Source: Streptomyces sp. P3 (GTDB lineage Bacteria > Actinomycetota > Actinomycetes > Streptomycetales > Streptomycetaceae). Taken from it: 64,000 nucleotides of DNA. The stretch is taken from assembly GCA_016893485.2 (NCBI GenBank), contig JAFEKX020000001.1, forward strand, positions 5,597,501 through 5,661,500, written 5' to 3'. The position numbers were made by a program, and so were the translations under genes. A model generated the notes under the pieces. It was given only the letters and a program-made list of their open reading frames with translations, did not search any database and was not told where the DNA came from. This document shows positions 9,448 through 19,454 of this stretch, in pieces (position 1 is the stretch's first letter; each line of letters starts with the position of its first letter).

Positions 9448-10203
9448 TCAGTACTGGTAGAAGATCCGGTCGCGGTACTCCTCGAAGACGCGGCCGTTCC
9501 ACTCGTGGCCGCCGTCGACGTTCCCGGAGCGCAGCAGGGGCGGCTCGATGCCGCGGTCGGCCAGGGTCGCTGCCGCCGTTGCCATGACCGCCTGGAGGAG
9601 GGCCGTGGTGACGGCCGTGGAGGCGGGGGCGAAGGGGGCCGGGATGGTGTCGAGGGTGAGTTCCGCGTCGCCGATCGCGATCTTCGAGTCGAGGACGACG
9701 TCGCAGTGGTCCTTGAGGTACGTCCCCGAGGTGTGCCGCGAGGTCGTCTCCGAGGCGTACGCCACCGACGTCACGCCGATGACCCGTACACCCAGGGAGC
9801 GGGCCTTCATGGCCATCTCCACGGGGAGCGCGTTCCGCCCGGACAGCGAGATGATCACCAGGGCGTCGCCCTCGCGCAGCGGCGAGGTCTCCAGGACCAC
9901 GCTCGCGAGGCCGTCGACGCGCTCCAGGGCGGAGCCCAGCGTGGCGGGCATGACGTCGACCCCGACGACTCCGGGGACCGTGAGCAGGTTCATCAGCGCG
10001 AGCCCGCCCGCGCGGTAGACGACGTCCTGGGCCGCGAGGGAGGAGTGCCCGGCGCCGAACGCGAACAGGCGCCCGCCCCCGGCCACGGTGTCCGCGAGGA
10101 GCGTGCCGGCCGCCCGGACGGGCTCGGCCTCTTCGTCGCGGACCCGCTGGAGCAGGGTGATCGCGGCGTCGAAGAACTGGCCGGCCGGCGTACGGTCGCT
10201 CAT
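9448..10203 (-). CDS. nagS: SIS-domain sugar-phosphate protein, NagS-like
   Basis: Intact 251-residue SIS (sugar isomerase) protein of the UPF0309 type. The phosphosugar-binding segments are FAFGAGHSSLAAQDVVYRAG and LVIISLSGRNALPVEMAMKA; it ends GHEWNGRVFEEYRDRIFYQY. It is divergently transcribed from the DtxR-type regulator at 10487. From memory, the S. coelicolor protein beside dmdR1 (SCO4393) has been named NagS, an N-acetylglucosamine-6-phosphate dehydratase linked to aminosugar toxicity; the same context and a DasR-like site in its promoter support the link. The symbol rests on that recollection. Confidence 0.75.
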   Translation of the reverse strand: MSDRTPAGQFFDAAITLLQRVRDEEAEPVRAAGTLLADTVAGGGRLFAFGAGHSSLAAQDVVYRAGGLALMNLLTVPGVVGVDVMPATLGSALERVDGLASVVLETSPLREGDALVIISLSGRNALPVEMAMKARSLGVRVIGVTSVAYASETTSRHTSGTYLKDHCDVVLDSKIAIGDAELTLDTIPAPFAPASTAVTTALLQAVMATAAATLADRGIEPPLLRSGNVDGGHEWNGRVFEEYRDRIFYQY

Positions 10204-10239
10204 GCGGAAGCCTCCTCGGTGAGGTTGTGTCGCGGATCA

Positions 10240-10268
10240 CCGTGCGGTCTGGACCATCGGGATGTCAA
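10240..10268 (-). promoter_or_regulatory. Promoter of the SIS gene with a DasR-like (dre) site
   Basis: On the minus strand TTGACA (10263-10268) is a good -35. The 10-bp core GGTCTGGACC (10246-10255) differs at one base from the dre core GGTCTAGACC and lies between the -35 and the expected -10/start. Its position predicts repression by DasR, relieved by glucosamine phosphates. The flanks match the 16-bp dre consensus less well. Confidence 0.5.
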
Positions 10269-10486
10269 TACGGCGACCATGGCGATCCGGGCCGTCGCGG
10301 AGCCCGTACGGAGCCCGCCGCAGAGCAGGCGTGGAGCACCCTGGGAGGGGTGCCGAGGGCGGCCGTGACCGGCTCGTTTCAGCGGCGCGGCACGGTTGTC
10401 AGTGGTATGCGTCAGAATTGAGTCCAGGGCCAGCGCACGCGCCGCGGAGCCGTCGAGCTTCGGGCAGAGGTAATCGAGGGGCACGT

Positions 10487-11179
10487 ATGTCCGGACTGAT
10501 CGACACCACGGAGATGTATCTCCGCACCATCCTCGAGCTGGAGGAGGAAGGTGTGGTCCCCATGCGCGCCCGCATCGCCGAGCGGCTCGACCAGAGCGGG
10601 CCCACGGTGAGCCAGACGGTGGCGCGCATGGAGCGCGACGGCCTGGTGGCCGTGGCCAGCGACCGCCACCTGGAGCTGACCGACGAGGGCCGCCGGCTCG
10701 CCACCCGCGTGATGCGCAAGCACCGGCTCGCCGAGTGTCTGCTCGTCGACGTGATCGGCCTGGAGTGGGAGCAGGTGCACGCCGAGGCCTGCCGCTGGGA
10801 GCACGTGATGAGCGAGGCCGTGGAGCGCCGCGTCCTGGAGCTGCTGCGCCACCCCACGGAGTCGCCGTACGGCAACCCGATCCCCGGGCTCGAGGAGCTG
10901 GGCGAGAAGGACGGCGCGGACCCGTTCCTGGACGAGGGCATGGTCTCGCTGGCCGACCTCGATCCGGGAGTCGACGGCAAGACCGTCGTCGTACGGCGGA
11001 TCGGCGAGCCCATCCAGACGGACGCCCAGTTGATGTACACGCTGCGCCGCGCGGGCGTGCAGCCCGGCTCGGTGGTGAGCGTGACGGAGTCGGCGGGCGG
11101 GGTGCTGGTGGGTAGCGGCGGCGAGGCGGCCGAGCTGGAGTCGGAGATCGCCTCGCACGTGTTCGTCGCCAAGCGCTGA
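10487..11179 (+). CDS. dmdR1: DtxR/IdeR-family iron-dependent repressor
   Basis: Intact, 230 residues, the length of Streptomyces DmdR1. The N-terminal winged HTH (ARIAERLDQSGPTVSQTVAR) is followed by the metal-binding/dimerisation domain with RKHRLAECLLVDVIGLEW and the ligand motif EACRWEHVMSEAVERR, then a C-terminal SH3-like FeoA domain. ATG 10487 has GAGGGG just upstream; the longer open frame from 10262 is non-coding. It would use Fe(II) to repress siderophore and iron-uptake genes. Its antisense strand is open over almost its whole length (see findings). Confidence 0.92.
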   Translation: MSGLIDTTEMYLRTILELEEEGVVPMRARIAERLDQSGPTVSQTVARMERDGLVAVASDRHLELTDEGRRLATRVMRKHRLAECLLVDVIGLEWEQVHAEACRWEHVMSEAVERRVLELLRHPTESPYGNPIPGLEELGEKDGADPFLDEGMVSLADLDPGVDGKTVVVRRIGEPIQTDAQLMYTLRRAGVQPGSVVSVTESAGGVLVGSGGEAAELESEIASHVFVAKR

Positions 11180-11259
11180 GCTGCGGGTCGTCCAACTCCT
11201 GGGGCGCGAAGGGTAGTTGTGGCATCGCGGCGGGCCGTCGGCGATCCCGGCTAATCCAA

Positions 11260-11277
11260 GATTCAGTGCGCTGAATC
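11260..11277. promoter_or_regulatory. Perfect palindrome GATTCAG-TGCG-CTGAATC
   Basis: A 7-bp perfect inverted repeat around TGCG, unusually AT-containing for this genome, in a non-coding region 80 bp after the iron repressor gene. Candidate operator; the regulator is unknown. Confidence 0.35.
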
Positions 11278-11364
11278 GCAGCGCTGGGACGTTTCGCGTG
11301 CCAGGCTGTCGCGTGAGGCATATGACCGTGAGGGGGCGGGAGGATGTGCCGAAGACGTGGAGAG

Positions 11365-11392
11365 GGCCCCGGCGCCGCACGGCGCCGGGGCC
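11365..11392. terminator. 12-bp perfect GC hairpin
   Basis: GGCCCCGGCGCC - GCAC - GGCGCCGGGGCC. It forms a very stable stem with a 4-base loop and no T-tract, as is common for Streptomyces terminators. It probably ends the iron repressor transcript or a minus-strand transcript. Confidence 0.55.
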
Positions 11393-11794
11393 TGTCCTCC
11401 CCTGTGCTGACCCGGAGCCCCGAGCTCTCAAGGTCATTCCCCTCGGACCGTTTTCCCCGAGCGGTCCGCTCCCCGCTGAAGATCTCCTCGGCGGCGGCGA
11501 TCATTCCTGGCGCCGGGTCACTCGAACGAGGGGTGTTGCGGCCGCGGACGGCATTTTCGAATTCGTATTCGATAACCTGCGGGGGATGAAACGCGCGGGG
11601 CGTGCGCTGTAGGAAGAGACACGGCACGCGGCGCGCAGCGGGGAGCAGGGCAGAGGTCAGAAGCGAAGAACGAGGGCAGAAGAGGAGCGACACAAGCACC
11701 GAGCAACGGCACAAGCGGCAGAGCGTGGTTCACAGGACCGGGGGCTCGAAGCGGGAGCGAGCGGTCCGTGCGGAGCTAGGGGGTGCCAGGACCA

Positions 11795-12648
11795 ATGGCG
11801 CGGCGCATCGACGTGACCGGAGCAGGCGGCGTACGCCTGGCCGCATGGGAGTTCGCGGACCCGCCCAAGTCGGGGAGATCGAGCGAGCACCCGGAGTTCT
11901 CTTACTGCACGGCCTGATGGGCCGTGCCTCGCACTGGGCGTCCACCGCCCGCTGGCTCTCCGAACGGCATCGCGCCGTCGCACTCGACCAGCGCGGCCAC
12001 GGCCGCAGCGAGAAGCCGCCGCGGGCGGCCTTCACCCGCGAGGCCTACGTCGAGGACGCGGAGGCCGCGCTGGAGCAGCTCGGGCTCGCCCCGGTCGTCC
12101 TCATCGGCCATGCGATGGGTGCGCTGACGGCGTGGCAGCTCGCGGCCAAACGGCCCGATCTGGTGCGGGGGTTGATCATCTGCGACATGCGGGCGTCGGC
12201 GCTGGGCGCGGCCTCGCAGCGGGAGTGGGCCGACTGGTTCAAGTCCTGGCCCGTTCCCTTCGCCACGCTCGCGGATGTCCGCAAGTGGTTCGGCGAGGAC
12301 GATCCGTGGGTGGAGCGGCCCAATCCCTCCCGGGGAGTTCTACGCCGAGGTCATGCAGGAGTCTGCCGACGGGTGGCGGCCGGTGTTCGAGCCCGAGCAG
12401 ATGCTGAAGTCGCGGGAGACGTGGGTGTACGACGCGCACTGGGAGGAGCTGGCTCAGGTGCGGTGTCCTGCGCTGGTGGTGCGGGGGCTGGACGGGGAGT
12501 TGGGGCGGGCCGAGGCGCAGGAGATGGTGCGGGTCCTTCCCAGGGGGAGTACGCGGAGGTGGGTGACGCGGGGCATCTTGTGTTCTACGACCAGCCTGAC
12601 GCTTGGCGGGCTGCTATTGAGCCGTTTCTTGATGGGGTGCTGGTGTGA
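11795..12648 (+). CDS. Alpha/beta-hydrolase fold protein lacking the nucleophile serine (frameshifted)
   Basis: About 285 residues. It starts MARRIDVTGAGGVRLAAWEF, then LLLHGLMGRASHW (oxyanion region), LDQRGHGRS and YVEDAEAALEQL. The nucleophile elbow reads VVLIGHAMGALTAW: the family's G-x-S-x-G serine is an alanine codon (GCG, near 12112). A late histidine (DAGHLV) is kept. Frame changes occur near 11872, 12332 and 12545. It may be a non-hydrolytic member, or the Ala may be a base error; the G/C-run errors elsewhere are indels, not substitutions. Confidence 0.75.
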
Positions 12649-12693
12649 GGGGTGCGCCTAGGGGGTGCGGTTGGTTGGTGAGTGCGGGTGCGT

Positions 12694-12724
12694 TGTGGCT
12701 GGTCGCACAGTTCCCCGCGCCCCT
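12694..12724 (-). repeat. Dispersed intergenic repeat, short form
   Basis: GTGGCTGGTCGCACAGTTCC then CCGCGCCCCT, the reverse complement of the element at 15140-15171. It lies between the convergent hydrolase and ABC permease genes. Confidence 0.6.
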
Positions 12725-12734
12725 GGAAAACCAC

Positions 12735-14340
12735 TCATCCCTTGCTTACAGCTGCGAGGATCTCCGGCAGGCGTCTCGCCGTGCCCGGTGCCGCCAAGCG
12801 TAGGCCCGCATAGGTGATCGCCGTTCCGTAGGCAGCGCCCACCGGGAGCAGCACCCAGCTCCACTGGTCGCCGTCCGCGCTGACGTTCGCCCAGATGGTG
12901 AGGGCGATGACGGGGAGCAGAGGAGGGCAGCGGAGATCATGCCGCCGAAGATGGAGATCCAGGCGAGGCCGGCCTGGCCGGGGGCGACGTTTTTGTGGGT
13001 GCCCTGGGGATGGAGTAGGGGAAGCGGGCCGAGGTCCAGGCGCCGGTGGCGAGCATCGCGCCGAGGAGGGCGAAGGAGAGGCCGAGGACCTCGGGGAGCC
13101 GGTGCCAGTCGCCGAGCAGCGCAGTCGTCAGGATGGTCACGAGCGCCGCGTACGGCAGGGTGATCAGCAGCAACGCCAGTGCGCGGGCCCGGAGTTCGAC
13201 GTAGGCGTCCCGGGTCGTGGAGATCGTCATCGCGACCATCCAGAACGCGGACGTGTCCTGGCCGAACTGGTTGTACATCTGGATGCCGAGCATCCCGGCC
13301 GCGAAGCACGCGAAGTAGACCGAGCCCGTGCCCTGCAACGCGTTGAACACCGGCACGATCAGACCGATCGCCAGGGAAGTCACCCACGCCGCCTTGGTCT
13401 TGGGGTCGCGCCACACGTACCGCAGGCTGCGTTCCATGACCGTCCCCGTGCGGCCCGAGGGGAGGAGGCGGGAGAGGCCTCCTGTGGATGCCCTGCCCTT
13501 CGCCGCCGGCTCGGCGGACTGGATCGTCGAGCCGTCCGGTGCCGTCATCAGCTTGGTCAGGCTGCGGGACCAGAGGAGGACCAGGGCTGTCAACGCGGCC
13601 ACGGACAGCACCAGTTGGGCGGCTGCCAGGCCGTAGGAACCCTTGCTCACGGAGTCCACCGCGCCGACCGCCGTCGCCGGTGGCACCCAGCGCAACACCT
13701 CGGCCGCCGGGTCGAGTTGGGACAGGCCGTTCGAACCGAGGTGCTGCACACCGAAGTTGACCAGCTGCGCGCCGACCGCGATCACCAGCCCGCTCAGCAC
13801 CGCGAGGTCGCGGCCCTTGCGGCTGGTCAGCAGGCGGATGTTGGCGGCGGCGACGGCCCGCGCGAGGGCCACGCAGATCAGCAGCGCGAGGGCGACCGCC
13901 ACGACTGCCGTGACGTAGGCGGCGGCGCCGTGTGCGACCGCGATCACCGAACCGAGCAGCAGCACCAGCGTGAACACCGGCCCGATGCCCACCAACGAGG
14001 CCGCCAGCAGCGCCCGTACGAGGGGCTGGGGCCGAAGTGGCAGCATCACCAGGCGAGTCGGGTCGAGGGTCTCGTCGCCGGAGGGGAAGAACAGCGGCAT
14101 CACCGCCCAGCCCAACCCCAGTACCGCGACGAGGAGTACGACCAAGGAGACCGCGCTCGCGTCCCCGCGCAGCGCGACCAGCCCGATCAGCTGGAGTGCG
14201 GCGATCAGCAGCGCGACGACCGCCGACGCGACGTACGCGGCCCGGCGGCCGTTGGACTGCCGTAGACCGTTGCGGAGCAGGGACAGCTTCAGGCGGACGA
14301 CGACCGGGGTGATCGAGGCGGGTGCCGTGGTGTCGGTCAT
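12735..14340 (-). CDS. ABC transporter permease (frameshifted)
   Basis: Membrane subunit of ~535 residues with about 10-12 hydrophobic segments (for example VALLIAALQLIGLVALRG, SLVVLLVAVLGLGWAV, VTAVVAVALALLICVALA, YAALVTILTTALLG). It starts at ATG 14340 (MTDTTAPASITPVVVRLKL), overlapping the ATPase stop by 4 bp, so the two form one transporter. One-base losses near 13005 and 12915 break the C terminus; repaired it ends AAPGTARRLPEILAAVSKG. Probably an exporter; the substrate is unknown. Confidence 0.8.
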
Positions 14341-15106
14341 CGGGTGCCGCCGCCCAGCCAGTCGAGGTCGGAACTGTGGTCGCGGGCGCCGGCGCCGACG
14401 AGTTCGAGGAACGCCTGCTGGAGCGTGGGGATTCACCGCGGACCTCGGCGAGCGTGCCCTGCGCGCGGATGCGGCCGGCGGCCATGACGGCGACCCAGTC
14501 GCAGAGGGACTCGACGAGTTCCATCACGTGGGAGGAGAAGACGACGGTGGCGCCGGAGGCGGTGTAGCGCTCCAGGACGCCCCGGATGGTCTGCGCGGAG
14601 ACCGGGTCGACGCCCTCGAACGGCTCGTCCAGGAACAGGACTTCGGGGTTGTGGAGGAGAGCGGCGGCGAGCCCGATCTTCTTGCGCATACCGGTCGAGT
14701 AGTCGACGACCAGCTTGTGCTGGGCCCCGGCCAGGTCGAGCACGTCGAGGAGTTGGGTGGCCCGCTTGTCGACCTCGGCACCGGGCAGCCCCCGCAACCG
14801 CCCGCTGTACGCCAGGAGTTCACGCCCCGACAGCCGCTCGAAGAGCCGCAGCCCTTCCGGCAACACCCCGATCCGCGCCTTCACGGCCACGGGATCCGCC
14901 CAGACGTCGTGCCCGACCACCGAGACGCTCCCCTGATCGGGCCGCAACAACCCGGTCACCATGGAGAGGGTGGTGGTCTTCCCGGCTCCATTGGGCCCGA
15001 CCAGCCCGATGAACTTCCCCGCAGGCAGCTCAAGATCGATCCCGGCAACAGCAACCTGCTGCCCAAACCGCTTCCAGAGCCCACGCACACTCACAGCCGA
15101 CGTCAT
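14337..15106 (-). CDS. ABC transporter ATP-binding protein (frameshifted)
   Basis: About 256 residues. Walker A LVGPNGAGKTTTLSMVTG, the signature region YSTGMRKKIGLAAALLHNPE, Walker B VLFLDEPFEGVD and the switch-type SSHVMELVESL are all clear. A C is missing near 14430; after repair it ends QQAFLELVGAGARDHSSDLD and a short tail. It starts at ATG 15106 and is translationally coupled to the permease gene. Confidence 0.9.
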
Positions 15107-15139
15107 GCCGTGCAGCCTACGGTCAGGTGCCCCACCCAA

Positions 15140-15171
15140 GGGGCGCGGGGAACTGCGCGACCAGCCCCCAC
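15140..15171 (+). repeat. Dispersed intergenic repeat, short form (type copy)
   Basis: GGGGCGCGGGGAACTGCGCG followed by ACCAGCCCCCAC. Best copy of the short form; the 5' and 3' parts are also found in the long form at 5003-5066. Confidence 0.7.
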
Positions 15172-15190
15172 CGAACCCGCACTCGCGCGA

Positions 15191-15867
15191 CTACCGATCC
15201 CTCCCACACGCATAGGCGAGCGGCGAGATCAACTCCTCCGCATCCGGCAACCACCGATTCGCCGCAGTCGGCCGACAGGCCCACTGCACAGCCCCCGAGA
15301 CCCGAACCGCGTGGGCGGCGCCGCCACATACGCACCCTCACCCAGCACCACCAGATCAAGAGAAGCAGGCGCCCACCCGATCCGCCGCACCAGATCCGGC
15401 ACCTTCACCGAAGCTCCTGGCAGCACGAAGAACTCCATTCGTCGCGCAGGCGTCAACATCACGGGCCCGAGCGTCAGTTCCATCCGCTCCATCCGGGCCA
15501 GCGCGAGAAACCCCGAACTCTCCGGAACGGAAATCGCGTCGAACGTCCGCCCCGTGGGCAGCAGAATCGAGGACGCCGGTTGCTTCTGCCACATCCGGCG
15601 CGCGACCGTCGCACTGCCCGTCGCCTGTGTCGCCCAGTCCTCACGCGCCGGGTGTGCGCCGGGTGCGGCGCACGCGGTGTCGCCGCAGGAGCAGTGCTGC
15701 ACCCCGTCGACGGCTTCCAGCCAGGTGCCGGGGATGACGTCCCAGTGGCGCTCCTCGGCGTAGCGTACGGCTGTCTCCAGCAGCGATTCCCCGCGCTGCT
15801 TCGGAATCTGAGCGGCTTCGGTGCCCGCGATCGTCTCTTCCACGCCCAACACAACTCCCGCACCCAC
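15191..15867 (-). CDS. Bifunctional DNA primase/polymerase-like protein (frameshifted)
   Basis: About 225 residues, similar to the short Streptomyces proteins named after the primase/polymerase (PrimPol) N-terminal domain. It starts VEETIAGTEAAQIPKQRGES; a Cys-rich CSCGDTACAAPGAHPAREDW follows. It ends WLPDAEELISPLAYACGRDR after restoring one G near 15292. The catalytic acidic residues of true PrimPol enzymes are not obvious, so activity is doubtful. GTG 15867 is used as start; GTG or TTG codons a few residues in are possible. Confidence 0.65.
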
Positions 15868-16107
15868 CTGGAGTTACGGGCGTAGCGCGCGCGGGGAGGG
15901 GCATCGATTCCGCAACTGGGGCGCATGGAGGCATGTGCGGGGGCGCGCGGGAGGAACGACAGCGGTAGCTGGGTAGCCACGTGTGGGGCGGGCACCAGCT
16001 TTTACCCCGGCATTCCTCGCATGCTTCGCATTTTCGCCACGTTCGCTGGGCATTGATCTTCACGGCCGGATCTTTTCGCTTCAGGGGTTGTTCCCAGGGG
16101 GTACGCC

Positions 16108-17494
16108 ATGGCCGCAAGGCCACTTGTCGCGCGGCAGCCGAACGAACGGCTGCAGGCGCTCATCCAGGAGGCGGGGTGCTCGAACGCCGGGCTGGCCCGC
16201 CGGGTCAACATGTGCGGCGCCGAGCACGGTCTCGACCTGCGCTACGACAAGACGTCCGTGGCCCGTTGGCTGCGGGGACAGCAGCCGCGAGGGCGGGCGC
16301 CGGCGATCATCGCCGAGGCGCTGGGCCGCAAGCTGGGCCGTACGGTCACGATCGACGAGATCGGCATGGCCAACGGCAAGAACCTCGCGTCGGGCGTGGG
16401 CCTGCAGTTCTCGCCGACCGTCCTCGGAGCCATCGAGCAGGTGTGTGAGCTGTGGCGCAGTGACGTGGGGCGACGGGACTTCCTGTCCGGTTCGTCGGTC
16501 GCCGCGTCCGCGCTGGTCGAGCCGAGCCGTGACTGGCTGATCTCCTCGCCGGACTCGCAGGTCGCGCGTGCGGCAGGGCCGAGGGTGGGCCAGTCCGACG
16601 TGGCGGCCGTGCGCGCGATGACCCAGGCGCTGAGCGACCTGGACCATCAGTACGGCAGCGGGCATGTGCGCCCGGTCGTCGTGCACTACCTCAACAGCGT
16701 CGTCTCCGGGCTGCTGGCGGGGTCGTACCGGGAAGCCGTGGGGCGTGAACTCTTCGCCGCCGTCGCCCGGTTGACGGAACTCGCCGGGTACATGGCCGTC
16801 GACACCGGTCAACCCGGCCTGGCGCAGCGGTACTACATCCAGGCGCTGCGGCTCGCGCAGGCGGCGGGGGACCGGGGATACGGCGGCTATGTGCTCGCCG
16901 CGTCCATGAGCCACCTGGCCGCGCAGCTCGGAAACCCGCGTGAGATCGCCCAGTTGGCGCGGGCGGCGCAGGAGGGGGCGCGGGGGCGCGTGACCCCGCG
17001 GGCCGAGGCGATGTTCTACGCGGCGGGAGGCGCGCGGGCACGCCCTGATGGGGGACGCGCGGTCCGCGCAGCTCGCGTCGGGGCGCGCGGTGAGCGCGCT
17101 GGACGCGGCGGATCCGTCGTCCGGTGACGACCCGGCATGGATCGGGCACTTCGACGAGGCCTATCTCGCCGACGAGTTGGCGCACTGCCACCGCGACCTG
17201 GGCCAGGCCGAGGCGGCGGCGCGGTGCGCGCAGGAGTCGCTGGACGGGCACCCGGAGTCGCGGGCGCGCCGCCGGGCGATCGGATATGTGCTGCTGGCGA
17301 GCGCGCAGGTGCAGCAGCGCGAGGTCGAGCAGGCCTGCAACACGGGCCTGAAAGCGGTGGAGTTGCTCGGTTCGCTGCGGTCCAACCGGGGCGCCGAGTA
17401 CCTCGACGACTTCCAGCAGCGGCTCGAGCCGTACCGGGACGAGCCGGTGGTAAGGGAGTTCGGGGCGCGGATGGAGTTGCAGGCCGCCGCGTGA
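16108..17494 (+). CDS. NsdA-like HTH/TPR regulatory protein (frameshifted)
   Basis: About 461 residues. The N-terminal DNA-binding part (EAGCSNAGLARRVNMCGAEH, TSVARWLRGQQPRGRAP) and the long TPR-like helical remainder (HFDEAYLADELAHCHRDLGQ) strongly recall NsdA, a negative regulator of Streptomyces differentiation and antibiotic production. A paralogue is possible, because NsdA of S. coelicolor lies elsewhere as I remember it. One extra G near 17025 shifts the frame. ATG 16108 follows AGGGGG. Confidence 0.75.
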
Positions 17495-17693
17495 ACGGCG
17501 GGGGACCGGCAGGTGAACACCGCTCCCGTGCGGAAAGGAGTGCGGACAGCGGCACTTGGAGCGGATGCGGGTCAGGGACTGTTACCGCCGTCACAAGAGG
17601 GCAGGTCCAGTCCAGTGCTGCGTGGCACCGGGCTCGGGGTACCCGGTAGCGTGAGCCGACGATCCCGTAGGTCCCCCATTCGTAGGAGTCCCG

Positions 17694-19410
17694 GTGACGC
17701 AGAGTGGACAGGGCGAGGAGCCCTCGGCGCGGCCCGCGCGCGAAGGCATCGTGCTGCCCTCCGACGGAGGCGCACCCCTCCTGCCGGGTATGACGGGCGG
17801 ACGCGGTGACCAGCAGTCGGGCGGCCAGCCGTCGATAGCACCCCCGACCAGCGGTCAGTCCTGGGGCGGGCCCTGGGGCCCGGACCAGCACGACCAGCAG
17901 CAGCACCAGAGCCCGGCCCCGCCGCCGGGCTGGGGCGAGCAGCAGCAGTGGGGTGCCGCCCCGAGCAGCCCGCGTGGGGCACCCAGGACGGCATCCGGGC
18001 CAGCCGGGCGCGCTTCCCGAGGAGAGCGCCCAGCACGCGGCCTACGGCGTGCAGCAGCAGTCGTACGCCCAGGAGTACCCGTCGGGGTACGCCCAGGAGC
18101 CCGCGGCCGGGTACGTCGGCGCGGGCTACGCGGCGGAGCAGCCGCCCGCGATACCCCAGGGCGGCGCGCAGAACTACGGCTACGGATACGGCGGTTCCGC
18201 CTCCGAGGGGCACCAGCCGTCCTCCAGCCCCTTGCCGGCCGCCTTCCCGAGCGCGCCGCTGCCGCCCGCCGACGAGGGGGCGACCCAGTACATCCGCCGG
18301 TGGCCAACGTGCCCGGTGACGAGGGCGCCACCCAGTTCCTGCCGCCGGTGCCGGCCGCGCCCATGGACGAGGGGGCGACGCAGTTCCTGCCGCCCGTCAC
18401 GTCCGGGGCGCTGCCGCCCGAGGGTGCCCGCGGGGCCGATGCCGCAGGCCTCGCACCCCGACGCGCAGCCCACGCAGTTCCTGCCGCCGGTGCCCGCGCA
18501 GGGTGCCGCTCCCGGGTACGGGGCGCGGCCGGGCGGCCCGGACGACCGGCAGCCGCCCGCCGAGTTCGACAACCTCTTCCGCAGCGACGCCGGGGGCGAG
18601 CAGGCCGCCGGGTCCACCCAGCAGATGCCCCGCTTCCAGCAGCCGCGCGCGGAGCAGCAGGGACAGCCGGGGTACGGCCAGGGTCAACCCCCGTACGCGC
18701 AGCAGGGGTACGCACAGCCGTCGTACGCCCCGCCCGGGGACGGCGGCGGCCGGCGCGGCGCGCAGGGCGACGACGGCGGCCGGGGCGGGCGCCGTTCGCG
18801 GGTGCCGCTGATCGCCGGGGTCGGGATCGGTATCGCGATCCTCGGGGTCGGCGCCGGGGCGCTGCTCAGCGGGGGTGGCGGCAAGAGCGACGACAACAAG
18901 ACGGTGGCCGCGACGTCCGCCGCCACGGACGGTTCGTCGTCGTCGGGCACCGACGCGGCCAAGGAACAGGCCGTGGCCCTGGACAAGTTGCTCGCCGACA
19001 GCGGCAGCAGCCGTGCCTCGGTGATCAACGCCGTCGGCAATGTGAAGGCCTGCAACAAGCTCGGCGAGTCGGCCTCCGACCTGCGGAACGCGGCCAAGCA
19101 GCGCGGCGAACTGGTGACCAAGCTGTCCCAGCTCAGCGTGGACAAGCTGCCGGACAACGCGGCCCTGACGACCGCCCTCACCAACGCGTGGAAGGCGTCG
19201 GCCTCGGCCGACAACCACTACGCGACCTGGGCCGACCAGGCCGCCGGCAAACACGGCTGCAAGAAGGGCCAGGCCCGCACCACCGCCCAGACCGGGGCGG
19301 GCAACGCGGCAAGCGGCGTGGCCAGCAACCAGAAGGTCAAGGCCGCGGCCCTCTGGAACACGATCGCGAAGACGTACGGCTTGACCCAGCGCCAGCCGAC
19401 GCAGCTCTGA
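17694..19410 (+). CDS. Membrane protein with TQFLPPV repeats (frameshifted)
   Basis: About 572 residues. A long cytoplasmic Pro/Gln/Gly-rich region carries four copies of a (D)EGATQ(F/Y)(L/I)PPV-like repeat (coding about 18270-18495), then basic GGRRSRVP, one transmembrane segment LIAGVGIGIAILGVGAGALL, and a ~180-residue extracytoplasmic domain (AVALDKLLADSGSSRASVIN...NHYATWADQAAGKHGCK). GTG 17694 has AGGAG. Indels near 17958, 18017, 18295 and 18432. The repeat threonines have Leu/Ile at +3, the pattern read by FHA domains after phosphorylation. Confidence 0.7.
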
Positions 19411-19418
19411 GGCATGGC

Positions 19419-19450
19419 GGGCGCGGCCCCTCGGAAGGGGCCCGCGCCGG
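19419..19450. terminator. GC-rich hairpin between convergent genes
   Basis: GGGCGCGGCCCCT-CGGA-AGGGGCCCGCGCC: ~12 pairs with one bulge, 10 bp after the stop of the membrane-protein gene and facing the solute-binding-protein gene. It probably terminates both. Confidence 0.65.
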
Positions 19451-19454
19451 CCTC

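Larger units (their letters stand above)
11180..11794. other. 615-bp region without a convincing gene
   Basis: Between the DtxR gene and the hydrolase gene. It holds a palindrome (11260-11277), a very strong hairpin (11365-11392) and an AT-richer stretch near 11545-11575 (TTTTCGAATTCGTATTCG) that may be a promoter. ORFs here have poor codon-position bias, and I support none of them as a gene. Confidence 0.5.

Noticed and set aside
10200..11714. 504-codon minus-strand frame across dmdR1 and the downstream gap
   Set aside because: Arg/Pro-rich translation without any domain and crossing a strong hairpin; typical GC shadow. The shorter antisense frame is kept only as a low-interest note.
12746..15139. 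A single 797-codon ABC ATPase-permease fusion
   Set aside because: The continuous frame arises from indels; after correction the ATPase stops at 14337 and the permease starts at 14340 in a 4-bp overlap.
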